A DNA stretch of 64,000 bases from Maribacter antarcticus DSM 21422 (GTDB taxonomy: Bacteria > Bacteroidota > Bacteroidia > Flavobacteriales > Flavobacteriaceae). Below the pieces are notes generated by a model, which worked only from the letters and a program-made list of their open reading frames with translations, was not told the DNA's origin and ran no database searches. Position numbers and translations under genes: made by a program. Where the stretch lies: positions 496,001 to 560,000 of the forward strand of contig NZ_JHZC01000004.1 of the NCBI RefSeq assembly GCF_000621125.1. Reading direction: 5' to 3'. This document shows, piece after piece, positions 1-8,395 of this stretch (position 1 is the first letter of the stretch; the number at the start of each line of letters is the position of its first letter).

Positions 1-618
1 AGCTGTAGATAAATTTCCTTTTAATGTGTCAATAACAATTTCTCCTCCCATTTCTTTTGAGAGGTTGGTAAGTCTTTCAAAGTAGGATGTTTTTTTTCGA
101 ACAGAAACCGTATCACCAATTAGTTCTAGCGGATTTTGTATGATGCTTTTATTAATGTTATCCAAGGTCATTTTACGCCAATGCTTAGGTTTTTTTTGAA
201 CTAATACCTGCTCCGTCAAGTAGAGATAGTCGGTGAAGGAGGCCACTTTTTTTCTTTCATCTGTAATGGCTAAACCATACGCGATAAGGTCTGCTTTACC
301 TTTTGCTAAATTGGTTAAAAGCATATCAAGGTCGCTAGAGATTTTTATTTCTAACTCTAGATTAAGATGTTTCGCAAGCCGCTGTAACAACTCATATTCA
401 TACCCCATTGGCTTGCCTCGGTATAAAAAATAACTGGTACCGCTATACGCAATAAGCACTTTTAGCTTGCCATCTTTTTTAATTTCGGCAAGGTCTTTTA
501 TAAATGGAGCGTTGGCTGTTGATTTTAGAACAACGTTGTCGGGTTTGCAATTGCTTAATAGAGCCAGAAACAAAAAGCCTAAAAAAATGATGCGCTTACT
601 TTTCAAAGGAAGCAGCAT
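1..618 (-). CDS. Partial solute-binding lipoprotein, MltF-like (3' end outside window)
   Basis: The minus-strand frame is open from the left edge of the window. From the ATG at 618 the product starts with a signal peptide and a lipobox (L21-S-N-C24), so it is probably lipid-anchored in the envelope. From about residue 45 it reads like a family 3 periplasmic solute-binding domain (GYEYELLQRLAKHLNLEL, then ADLIAYGLAITDERKK), the arrangement found in the N-terminal half of the lytic transglycosylase MltF. The transglycosylase domain would lie outside the window, so a plain binding protein remains possible. The frame also extends upstream to an ATG at 732. Those extra 38 residues (starting MINFFRKPRKK) resemble the N-terminus of DUF6090-type membrane proteins and would place a charged segment before the signal peptide, so I prefer 618. 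Confidence 0.7.
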   Translation of the reverse strand, partial: MLLPLKSKRIIFLGFLFLALLSNCKPDNVVLKSTANAPFIKDLAEIKKDGKLKVLIAYSGTSYFLYRGKPMGYEYELLQRLAKHLNLELEIKISSDLDMLLTNLAKGKADLIAYGLAITDERKKVASFTDYLYLTEQVLVQKKPKHWRKMTLDNINKSIIQNPLELIGDTVSVRKKTSYFERLTNLSKEMGGEIVIDTLKGNLSTA

Positions 619-732
619 GTTTCTTGTATTGTTAACTATTAGTGTAATCTCCTCAATAGCAAATCCGACATAATTGAAGAGCTCATCAGCATCAGCTTGT
701 TTTTTGCGAGGTTTCCTAAAGAAGTTAATCAT

Positions 733-1042
733 ATGATGCAAGGGTTGGTAGTTTCCTTGTCAAGATAAGCAAATATTTAATTACTAATTTTTAACTTTAA
801 AATTAAGGAGTTTGATTTTATTTAAAGAATCTGTTACCTATGATAAGTACGTGTGAAAGTGTTACATTCTGGAGGTAATCGTACCTTATTTGACTTTCGA
901 AGTTTTAACAAAGGGCACTGTTTCGGATTAAACGCATGTTATTCTTGCTGTGGTTAAACAATCATTATCTGTCAAATAACTAATTGTAAATAAAATGAAC
1001 AAGAATAATCTTGTTTTACATTTTGCTTAAAAGGAATATAAT
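733..1042. other. AT-rich intergenic region with one hairpin
   Basis: No convincing coding frame. Near its right end, AACAAGA (998-1004) and TCTTGTT (1009-1015) form a tight hairpin, with an outer AAAATG/CATTTT pair. It lies just upstream of the decayed lipoprotein gene and could be a terminator or a regulatory fold. Confidence 0.4.
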
Positions 1043-1304
1043 ATGAAAGTAACCCAAATACCATACCTAGTTATAATATCAATTTTATGCTTATCAGGGT
1101 GCTCTAATTTTGAATTAGATGCTCTAGAAGATGAAACAGAGGTGAAAAGCACTGCCTAGGATGCAACATCTTTGGAAAAGCTAAGGGTTCCTATTGTTTT
1201 AACTTCGAAAAAAAATAAATAGTACAATTGAAATGCCAAATTCAATTGATTTTAGTGCGTACGGTAGCAGAATCAGTATATATTCAGGGTTAATTATTCC
1301 TTAA
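1043..1304 (+). pseudogene. Decayed small lipoprotein gene
   Basis: From the ATG at 1043, preceded by AAAAGGA, a 38-codon frame encodes a lipoprotein signal peptide with lipobox LSGC, then an acidic stretch, and stops at TAG (1157-1159). The same frame continues readably past the TAG for 20 codons. After a run of eight A residues near 1208-1215 the sequence stays open in the +1 frame (STIEMPNSIDFSAYGSRI...) to TAA at 1302-1304, overlapping the 3' end of the convergent cyclase gene. One nonsense codon plus one homopolymer shift would explain it as a formerly longer lipoprotein. I do not recognise the family. A genuine 38-residue lipoprotein (1043-1159) is the alternative. Confidence 0.35.
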
Positions 1305-2427
1305 CAATACTATCCATTTCTGTAGGTAACAATTCTTTTGCTACAGGAGTTATAATCAGGTCTGCACTCATGGCGGGATTACCATCTATTAGAATAACAA
1401 TGGTATAGGTTCCTGAGCCAAGGTCTTCACCAAAAATTCCTTTTTCATCATCGTAATTCCAACGTTGTAACCAAAAATTTTTACCTGCCCCTACTTCCAT
1501 ATTGTGATTATTTACAACTATCCCATCCTTATACCAGCGCCAACCGAAAGAGGATAAGGATGCCTTATCGTTAATCTGTAAATAGGTATAATAAGCACCT
1601 TCTTTTGGGTTTTCCACATTTACCTTCATCCCAGGTGGCGTCATATTGGTACGGAAGACTGCATATAAATCAGTAATATTTTCTGAAAAAGTATTACTTG
1701 GGTCAATTGCCTGTCCGTTGGCTTCTACTTTTGTAGCAAAAATTAAACCTCTTGGCGGTTCCTCTACTGTATTTGAAGGCCAATGTAAAGATGCCCAATA
1801 AAGTATTCCGGAGCAGAGCAGTACAAAAAGGGTTATCAACAGAAATTTAATATTTTTGTTTGTCAGTATGGAAGAGGAAGTTCTAATCTTTCCTTTTCCT
1901 TGCATATCTGTAGGTAAGGGAATGGATAATTTTTTATTTGATATGGCATATAATGTAAGCTCTCTTTCAATATTTTTAAAATTGAAATCACCAATGTTAA
2001 CCGTTTTTATTTCGGGATAGTTTTTTATCTGAAAATAAACATCAGAACTAATTAAAATAGAATTGCCAACACCCACAGATTCAATACGCGAAGCAATGTT
2101 AACCCCCTCTCCATAGACATCACCTTGCTCAATAATTATATCGCCCGAATGAATACCAATTTTAAAAGCTCCATCAAAATCTCTTCTTGCGACTTTTTGT
2201 ATCTCTATGGCGCAATTCACGGCATCTACCGCACTAGAGAAGGTGGTTAGCACACCATCACCCATCTCCTTAATCCATTGTCCATTATGTTTTTGAACTA
2301 ATGGTTTTTGAATTTCCTTGCTTATGCGAACCAACTCCATGGTTTTTTGGAAATCTTTCCCCATTAAACTGCTATAACCTACAATATCGGTGAACATTAT
2401 AGCAGCAAGTTGACGTATCTCTGACAT
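1294..2427 (-). CDS. Membrane-bound class III adenylate/guanylate cyclase
   Basis: A 377-residue protein with an N-terminal class III nucleotide cyclase homology domain (about residues 5-165), a single membrane helix (about 194-213) and a C-terminal domain of about 150 residues that reads as an extracytoplasmic beta-sandwich. Both metal aspartates are present (D14 in FTDIVGYSS, D57 in EMGDG), with the purine-selecting pair K53/D103 and the transition-state N110/R114 (GEGVNIASRI). It should therefore be catalytically active, with K/D favouring ATP. The catalytic domain lies N-terminal in the cytoplasm and the C-terminal domain (GWRWYKDGIVV, LGSGTYTIVILIDG) lies outside, so the latter may sense an envelope signal. 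It is transcribed alone and converges on the decayed lipoprotein gene. Confidence 0.85.
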   Translation of the reverse strand: MSEIRQLAAIMFTDIVGYSSLMGKDFQKTMELVRISKEIQKPLVQKHNGQWIKEMGDGVLTTFSSAVDAVNCAIEIQKVARRDFDGAFKIGIHSGDIIIEQGDVYGEGVNIASRIESVGVGNSILISSDVYFQIKNYPEIKTVNIGDFNFKNIERELTLYAISNKKLSIPLPTDMQGKGKIRTSSSILTNKNIKFLLITLFVLLCSGILYWASLHWPSNTVEEPPRGLIFATKVEANGQAIDPSNTFSENITDLYAVFRTNMTPPGMKVNVENPKEGAYYTYLQINDKASLSSFGWRWYKDGIVVNNHNMEVGAGKNFWLQRWNYDDEKGIFGEDLGSGTYTIVILIDGNPAMSADLIITPVAKELLPTEMDSIVKE

Positions 2428-2827
2428 AGGACTTAAACAATCTTAATTAGGGAAAATATAATACATTCTTTTGCATTATGTTTTTAAAACAGACTCAGCC
2501 GCCTTAGTTTGTGGAGTAGTTTAAATATGATAAGCATGCTTTATATATACCTACAAGTTAATGATTTATATTGATACGCTTATGCTTTCCTAATTAAGGA
2601 CCTCGTAGGAAGTGGTATATTCATACTATGGTAGTTTTATGAAAACCTAATCTTAAAAATAATGTCCACCAGTATAGAACTTGAAGGTGAATCTAAGTGA
2701 AATACTTAATATATTTTGCAAGCAATACACGAAAAATTTTTGATTAGGGGTAAGTAATTTCAATGGTACTAGGGTGTATAAATTTCATTCACTTTTAGCC
2801 ATACCAACACGAATATTTATTGATATT
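2428..2827. other. Intergenic region, nothing recognised
   Basis: About 400 bases of AT-rich DNA between two minus-strand genes. I found no coding frame, strong hairpin or known RNA motif. It presumably holds the cyclase promoter near 2430-2500. Confidence 0.5.
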
Positions 2828-4255
2828 TTAATTAAGTTGTTTGATTAACTGGTATGTAAACTCAATAATCTCTTTGTAATTTTCCTTCCCTATTTTTTCA
2901 TCAATACCGTGAAAACGAGTCATGGAGTCTGGTGCAAGCCGGATGGGATAAAAACGATATACATCATCTGAGACCTCATAGAAATAACGGGCATCCGTGC
3001 CACCACCAACAAGTCCAGGTACCACTACAGATTCTGGGAATACCGAGCGAATCGTTTTTTCTAAGGATTTATAGGCTTCTGAATCAATTCTTGAAACGGG
3101 GGAAGGGTTGGTGAGAAACCCAACAGGTTCTACTTTAATTTTAGTGCTTATCGTTTTTTTTATATGCTCTTTTACGGATGCAATAGTTTCACCAGGTAAA
3201 ATTCTAAAATTTATGGTTGCCTCTGCTACCGTAGGGATTACATTATTCTTTACACCACCGTCAATTATAGTAGCCGCTGTTGTGGTATGTGCGTTTAATG
3301 CTTCAAGAATTGGTTTTTTGAATAACCAAGGATTTGCAAAAGCGACTTTTTTTAGAAATGGCAGTTCCGCACCCATGTAGTCTAGTTGATAATTTATGGG
3401 TTCAACAAGGGTATAGGGTAATTGATTAGCTTCAAGGTCTACAATGGCCTGTGCAAGCATACCAATTGTATTTTCTTTTGGCGGGGCCGAACTGTGTCCG
3501 CCTTGGGTTTCAACAATCAATCTAAAAGAGGCAAATCCCTTTTCAGCTAAGTTGACAATTGCTACGGTTTTATCTATTCCAGGGACTAAACCATCCGCCA
3601 AAAAGCCGCCTTCATCCAAAGTCATTGATGCTTTAACCCCTCTTTCTTTTAACAATTGCGCAATTTTGGCTGCACCATTTGCACCACCAACTTCCTCATC
3701 ATGTCCAAAAGCAAGGTAAATAGTTTGAGAAGGCACAAAGGATTCCTTTAACAATAGCTCTACGGATTCTAGCAGTGCCATTAAGGTGCCCTTATCATCT
3801 AATGTTCCTCTGCCGATAATATCCGTATTGGTAATCTTGCCTTCAAAAGGGCCAGCTTCCCAATCCGATAAGGTGGGCTGATCAACAGGCACAACATCTT
3901 GGTGTGACATTAAGATGATAGGCTTTTTATCCTTATTAGCACCTTTCCAGGTATAGAGCAAACTATAGTCACTTATTTTTTCAAGGGTAAGTTTTTCATG
4001 AACTAATGGAAACGTTTCTGATAGAAATCGATGAAAACCATAAAATACCGTAGAATCTGGGATTGCATCTTCACTATACGAGATGGTTGGATATTGAATG
4101 GCTTTGGATAAATTGCTGTACACGCCATTGGGAATAGTTATCTTTTGTAGTGGTTCCGAAGCTACTTGTTTTGAGCTTAGCGATACGGTATTGAATAATA
4201 GAATAGCGACAAGAACTCCCGTAATAGCTAAAAGCGCGTAAATAATTTTTTTCAT
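2828..4255 (-). CDS. M20 family metallopeptidase (carboxypeptidase S / PM20D1-like)
   Basis: A 475-residue di-zinc peptidase of the M20 family, closest in layout to yeast carboxypeptidase S and PM20D1. An N-terminal membrane anchor or uncleaved signal (residues 1-27) places the enzyme at the outer face of the inner membrane. Metal and catalytic residues are visible: H118 and D120 (LMSHQDVVPVD), D153 (GRGTLDDKG), the general-base E187-E188 pair (GHDEEVGG), the dimerisation-domain HSSAPP motif and a late metal histidine (RFHGIDEKIG). The family hydrolyses C-terminal or N-acyl amino acid peptide bonds; the substrate here is unknown. It is followed at 125 bases by the separate start of the aminotransferase gene upstream on the same strand, so the two may share a transcript. 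Confidence 0.88.
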   Translation of the reverse strand: MKKIIYALLAITGVLVAILLFNTVSLSSKQVASEPLQKITIPNGVYSNLSKAIQYPTISYSEDAIPDSTVFYGFHRFLSETFPLVHEKLTLEKISDYSLLYTWKGANKDKKPIILMSHQDVVPVDQPTLSDWEAGPFEGKITNTDIIGRGTLDDKGTLMALLESVELLLKESFVPSQTIYLAFGHDEEVGGANGAAKIAQLLKERGVKASMTLDEGGFLADGLVPGIDKTVAIVNLAEKGFASFRLIVETQGGHSSAPPKENTIGMLAQAIVDLEANQLPYTLVEPINYQLDYMGAELPFLKKVAFANPWLFKKPILEALNAHTTTAATIIDGGVKNNVIPTVAEATINFRILPGETIASVKEHIKKTISTKIKVEPVGFLTNPSPVSRIDSEAYKSLEKTIRSVFPESVVVPGLVGGGTDARYFYEVSDDVYRFYPIRLAPDSMTRFHGIDEKIGKENYKEIIEFTYQLIKQLN

Positions 4256-4380
4256 CCGTGGTTGGTTTGTAAACTAAAGTGAGTAGAAGCGTAATTACTT
4301 TTATTCACTTTAGAATTTGTATAATTGGTTAATAACTGTATTAAAGTTTGTACAAGAGTGATTATTATAACATAGTTAGG

Positions 4381-5499
4381 TTAACTACGCATGACCTTTC
4401 TAAGTCCTTTATCAAAAAGTTTCATATCCTCCATAGTACCCGTACTAATTCTTGCCCATTCGTAAAATGGGGGAAATGGTCTTCCAATGAGGACGTTTTC
4501 TTTTTCCATTTCCCTCATCATTTCATCAATAAGTCTACCTGTTTTAAAAAAAACAAAATTGGTATGTGATTCTATATATTCCAGACCTAAGTCGTTAAGG
4601 GTGTTGTAAATGGCATTTTTAGCTTCTACATTTTTAGCAATACTGAATTTGTAGAATTCATCGTCTACTAAAGCTTCTTTTGCTGCTTCTATTGCTAGGA
4701 CGTTTGTAAACGCCATGATGTTTTTCTGTAGCCTTTTAGCAATATCGGGCCGCGCTACTAAATAGCCAATTCGTAGCCCAGCCATACCGTAGACTTTAGA
4801 AAATGTTTTGGAAACAATAACATTCATATTTTCCTTTACCAGTTCTACCATAGACGGGTAATCGGGCTCCGTAATAAAATCGTAGTAGGCTTCATCACTA
4901 AAAACCATGGTTTTCGTACTTGCCGATATGCAAAAATCTTTGAGCTTTTTCTTATCCAATAAGGTACCTGTTGGATTATTAGGGTTACAAATGAAAATCA
5001 AATTGGTTTTGGAATTGATTCTTCTTTCCATTTCTTCAAGGTCGTGCCCCATTTTGGAATCTACCGGAACACGATGTACATAAGCACCAAAATTCTCGGC
5101 ATAGGTCATCATGGATTGAAATGTTGGGTCTGCCGCTATAATTTCCCCGCCGTCCATGCCATAGGTAAGACCTACAGCCTTTAGACCTTCCGTAGAACCA
5201 CCTGTAACCACGATATGCTTGGTAGAAACGCCTTCCTTTTCGGCTATTTGCTCCAATAACGGTTTGAACACCATAGATGGATATCTGCAGGCAGTATCAA
5301 AAGCGCTGGTTATCCTTTTTCGCACTGCTTTAGAAGGGCCATAAGGGTTTTCGTTGGAATTTAGTTTAGCAACAGTGTTTAGCGAAGGAGTTGTGCTTAT
5401 CGATATGTCCATAGCCATAGTGCTTAAACCTCCTAAAAAAGTAAAACTGCTAGAAAGTCCGGCAGTTTTTAACCATTGTCTTCTGTCTATATTTTTCAT
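4381..5499 (-). CDS. Class I/II aminotransferase, HisC-like, with Tat signal
   Basis: A 372-residue fold-type I PLP aminotransferase close to histidinol-phosphate aminotransferase. It begins with a twin-arginine signal (DRRQWLKTAGL, residues 5-15) followed by a hydrophobic stretch, so the folded holoenzyme is predicted to be exported. The PLP lysine is K235 in SKTFSKVYGMAGLRIGY, with D202 (SDEAYYDF) and the NPNNPTG loop also present. There are no other histidine biosynthesis genes nearby, which argues against a role as the biosynthetic HisC. An amino acid transaminase acting in the periplasm is more likely. It lies upstream of the M20 peptidase on the same strand, hinting at joint use of peptides or amino acids in the envelope. 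Confidence 0.85.
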   Translation of the reverse strand: MKNIDRRQWLKTAGLSSSFTFLGGLSTMAMDISISTTPSLNTVAKLNSNENPYGPSKAVRKRITSAFDTACRYPSMVFKPLLEQIAEKEGVSTKHIVVTGGSTEGLKAVGLTYGMDGGEIIAADPTFQSMMTYAENFGAYVHRVPVDSKMGHDLEEMERRINSKTNLIFICNPNNPTGTLLDKKKLKDFCISASTKTMVFSDEAYYDFITEPDYPSMVELVKENMNVIVSKTFSKVYGMAGLRIGYLVARPDIAKRLQKNIMAFTNVLAIEAAKEALVDDEFYKFSIAKNVEAKNAIYNTLNDLGLEYIESHTNFVFFKTGRLIDEMMREMEKENVLIGRPFPPFYEWARISTGTMEDMKLFDKGLRKVMRS

Positions 5500-5610
5500 A
5501 GTCTCTACAATTTTGGTTTAAGATACGAAAATCTAGAAAAGATTAATACGTGAATATTTTGTGGTAGTTGGGATAATTCAAAAAACTACTTACTGCTTAT
5601 GCATAAACAA

Positions 5611-5640
5611 AAAAAGCTATTGGAATTTCCAGTAGCTTTT
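5611..5640 (-). terminator. Rho-independent terminator
   Basis: A 13-bp stem (5612-5624 with 5628-5640, one G-T pair) around a 3-base loop. On the minus strand it is followed by a run of T. It lies about 100 bases downstream of the stop of the minus-strand membrane protein gene at 5738 and before the aminotransferase start. Confidence 0.75.
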
Positions 5641-5737
5641 CGCCATTCTCTTTGCTCTAAATTCCTTCTTCGGTACGTACTTAAGTTACCTTGTAAAGAA
5701 CTAGAAAAGTAGGTAATTAAAGATTCTGGGTCTATTG

Positions 5738-6301
5738 TTATACTTGTAATTCTTTGTTATTTTCGTCTGTACTCTTTTCGTTGGTTGGGCTAAATACATC
5801 CTTTAAGATGTAGGCAGTTACTATTGTAAGTCCCGCCGTTAAAGTTGTGGTAGAATATTCCCATCCCAACAAATGCATTAATCCACCGCCTATAATGGTA
5901 AGCACACCTATCACCATGGCAAAATTCCAAATAATTTCTATCAAGCTGTTTCTGGCTTTTCTGTCTTCATCCATAAAATAAGCTGTGCCTTCCATAGCGA
6001 ACCAAGTTATAAATGTAATTGCTGTACCTATTTGAAAGATTAGGGTGTATGGGAAATCCATTATTCTAAGCAACCCGTTGGTAGTCCAAAAAAGCACCAA
6101 AATGATTTTAATATAGGCTACCGGTTTTTTATTCTCCTTTTTACCAAATCGAACCGCATATAGTATTCCTAACGCCAAAAAGGAAGTAAAAAGTACACCT
6201 GCGGCATAGGGCCAGTCTAGCATACGCATCACCATACCTGTTAATAGAGCAACAAGGGATACGCGTAAGGGTGTTTTTAGTAATTTTCTATTGGGTTCCA
6301 T
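5738..6301 (-). CDS. Six-helix membrane protein, possibly GldL-related
   Basis: A 187-residue integral membrane protein with about six hydrophobic helices and a hydrophilic C-terminal tail (residues 173-187). Three internal segments share the pattern (hydrophobic)xxx(D/G)(W/F)xY: MRMLDWPYAAG, LRIMDFPYTL and LMHLLGWEYST. This suggests a pseudo-repeat of two-helix units. Small Flavobacteriia proteins with such segments are sometimes labelled GldL-related, but the resemblance is too short to assign a gliding or type IX secretion role. It starts 12 bases after the stop of the zinc-finger protein gene upstream, so the two form an operon ending at the terminator near 5611-5640. Confidence 0.6.
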   Translation of the reverse strand: MEPNRKLLKTPLRVSLVALLTGMVMRMLDWPYAAGVLFTSFLALGILYAVRFGKKENKKPVAYIKIILVLFWTTNGLLRIMDFPYTLIFQIGTAITFITWFAMEGTAYFMDEDRKARNSLIEIIWNFAMVIGVLTIIGGGLMHLLGWEYSTTTLTAGLTIVTAYILKDVFSPTNEKSTDENNKELQV

Positions 6302-6313
6302 AAGTGTTTGTAT

Positions 6314-6757
6314 TTAGATCATCTTTATGTTGGCTTTAAGACCTTCCATAATTCCTATAATGTTCTTTACTGTCTCGTTGAGATAGTATCTAACAAGGAT
6401 GTGTGGAATACGGATTGTGGTGAAGCCATTTTTAAAGGAATGCATGGCTTGTTCCAAGTTATTGATGGCCTGTTCTTCAGTCAGTTTATCGTACTCCGAG
6501 TCTATTTCTATATTTAGCTTAACGCGAGATATAGCGATGTCAACGGATTTGTGGCCATCCCACCATTCCAACATTGCTTTTACCCCGGCTTCTTTAAGTC
6601 CATAGTAAAGCTGGATGGCTTCTAGCGGTGTATCGTTTTTAACAATCAAGGCTTTCATACGTTTGTGGTGATCAAAACAAAGCTCTACACCAAGACTATC
6701 CATTGCATTTTTATGGTCTATGTAGCCTAATTCTTTTTTACATTCTAGACAAATCAT
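6314..6757 (-). CDS. Zinc-finger protein with PD-(D/E)XK nuclease-like domain
   Basis: A 147-residue protein. The N-terminus has a treble-clef-like zinc site (C3-x2-C6, then CFDHH at about 27-31). The C-terminal 80 residues carry VDIAISRVKLNIEIDSEYD followed by a helix and TTIRIPH. This order (acidic residue, hydrophobic strand, E-I-D strand, helix, strand) is that of small DUF559/Vsr-like members of the PD-(D/E)XK nuclease superfamily. The usual histidine after the EID motif is replaced by Y-D and no clear catalytic lysine is visible, so activity is uncertain. It shares an operon with the downstream membrane protein gene. Whether it acts in DNA repair, in defence or only as a binding protein cannot be told from sequence. 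Confidence 0.5.
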   Translation of the reverse strand: MICLECKKELGYIDHKNAMDSLGVELCFDHHKRMKALIVKNDTPLEAIQLYYGLKEAGVKAMLEWWDGHKSVDIAISRVKLNIEIDSEYDKLTEEQAINNLEQAMHSFKNGFTTIRIPHILVRYYLNETVKNIIGIMEGLKANIKMI

Positions 6758-6967
6758 TAAGTAGGTTAAATTTAGGTTTGGGGACTACTATAACCATAGA
6801 TTTTCAGGATTAGTATGATTGATCGATGTATGGTACCCAACTTTTAGACGAACTACATTTTTTTAGATGAACGGCACGCCAACATGTTAAAATTGTGGCG
6901 AAAATGACCTTAACCGTTTTCTTTATTTTCACATTTTGCGTCTATATTTACAAAAACTCGACTAGGT

Positions 6968-8161
6968 ATGTTCAAAAACAGTGGACCAGGTGTTCTAATC
7001 GCTGCTGCCTTCATTGGCCCAGGCACAGTAACAGCTTGCACGCTTGCAGGTGTTGGTTTTGGATACGCATTATTGTGGGCTATGATTTTATCTATAGTAG
7101 CTACCATAGTATTGCAGGGAATGGCGGCTAGGTTAGGGGTGGTTACCCAGCAAGGTCTTGCCGATGTTATCAAACAACAGTTAAAGACAAAATGGATGCG
7201 GATTTGTGTGGTTGGTATTATTCTAGCTGCCATTGTAGTAGGTAATGCCGCCTATGAGGCCGGTAATCTTGGTGGCGCAGTATTGGGAATGCAAGCCCTA
7301 TTTGGAAACGAATTTAGTGGGGCTTATCCTTATATCATAGGTTCATTAGCATTTCTCTTACTGTATCTGGGTAATTACAAGGTCTTGGAAAAGGTTTTTG
7401 TTGCTTTGGTTTTAGTGATGAGTTTTTCTTTTATTTTAACCGCGTTGCTCACGGGTCCAAATCTGTTAGCTGTCTTAGAGGGGCTCTTTATTCCCAAAGT
7501 ACCAGAAGACGGTATACTTACCATAATTGCATTGGTAGGTACTACCGTGGTACCCTATAACTTGTTTTTACATGCCTCTTTGGTCAGTGAAAAATGGAAA
7601 ACCATTGACGGACTTCCAGCAGCTAAAAGAGATACAGTCGTTGCCATTGTGCTTGGCGGTTTTGTATCTATCTGTATTATCATATCTGCAGCTGCCATCA
7701 CCAATTCGGAAGTTGCCAACGTTATGGATATGGCCAAGGCTCTGGAGCCGCTTTATGGAGCAAGCGCTAGGTATTTTATGGGTGCGGGACTTTTTGCAGC
7801 GGGAGTTACTTCGGCTATTACTGCTCCATTGGCAGCTGCCTATGTAGCCAATAGTTGTTTTGGTTGGAAAGCCAGTATGACCGATTTTAGGTTTAGAGCT
7901 GTATGGATATTCATCTTAGGTCTGGGTATTTTCTTTTTGTCCTTTAATATCAAGCCTATAGAAATCATCAAATTTGCGCAGATAGCGAATGGTATTTTAC
8001 TTCCTGTGATAGCAATTTTCTTATTGTGGGTCGTAAATAGAAGTGCTGTTATGGGTACATATAAGAATACTAATTTTCAGAATGCACTTGGAATACTCAT
8101 TATAGCCTTAGCTATAATTTTGGGTGCTAAAAGTATTTTTAAGGTGTTGACTAGTTTCTAA
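6968..8161 (+). CDS. Nramp-family transporter linked to 5-oxoprolinase (YcsG-like)
   Basis: A 397-residue integral membrane protein with about ten to eleven helices and the Nramp fold signatures in helices 1 and 6. The canonical metal-binding residues are altered: the helix 1 D-P-G-N motif reads G17-P-G-T20, and the helix 6 M-P-H motif reads V195-P-Y197-N198. It should therefore not bind Mn2+ or Fe2+ in the usual way. It lies immediately upstream of pxpA, pxpB and pxpC, the same association as Bacillus ycsG in the ycsF-ycsG-kipI-kipA cluster. Import of 5-oxoproline or another non-metal substrate, or of Mg2+, is a reasonable inference. The ATG at 6968 was chosen because the first Nramp helix starts at residue 6. 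Confidence 0.82.
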   Translation: MFKNSGPGVLIAAAFIGPGTVTACTLAGVGFGYALLWAMILSIVATIVLQGMAARLGVVTQQGLADVIKQQLKTKWMRICVVGIILAAIVVGNAAYEAGNLGGAVLGMQALFGNEFSGAYPYIIGSLAFLLLYLGNYKVLEKVFVALVLVMSFSFILTALLTGPNLLAVLEGLFIPKVPEDGILTIIALVGTTVVPYNLFLHASLVSEKWKTIDGLPAAKRDTVVAIVLGGFVSICIIISAAAITNSEVANVMDMAKALEPLYGASARYFMGAGLFAAGVTSAITAPLAAAYVANSCFGWKASMTDFRFRAVWIFILGLGIFFLSFNIKPIEIIKFAQIANGILLPVIAIFLLWVVNRSAVMGTYKNTNFQNALGILIIALAIILGAKSIFKVLTSF

Positions 8162-8395
8162 AAAATTGATGCTTGTTTAAGGTTTCCGTTGTTTCATGTT
8201 CAAGGTTCTCGTACGTAATAAATAGGTTGTGAAAAGTAAAGAATTAGGTAATCTGTTACGGGTCTTTGCAATGAGCGAAATATAATTTTACGTGATGAAG
8301 CATAACTAAAGCGACGTAGCAATCTTATTAATAAAGCTTTTTGGCGAAATGATAATAATCTCGGGCTATTATCTATTTTGATTTAATACTAGAAC

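Noticed and set aside
2583-2597. 15-base identity TGCTTTCCTAATTAA, also at 31791-31805
   Set aside because: A single AT-rich 15-mer match is expected by chance in 64 kb, and the flanks do not match.
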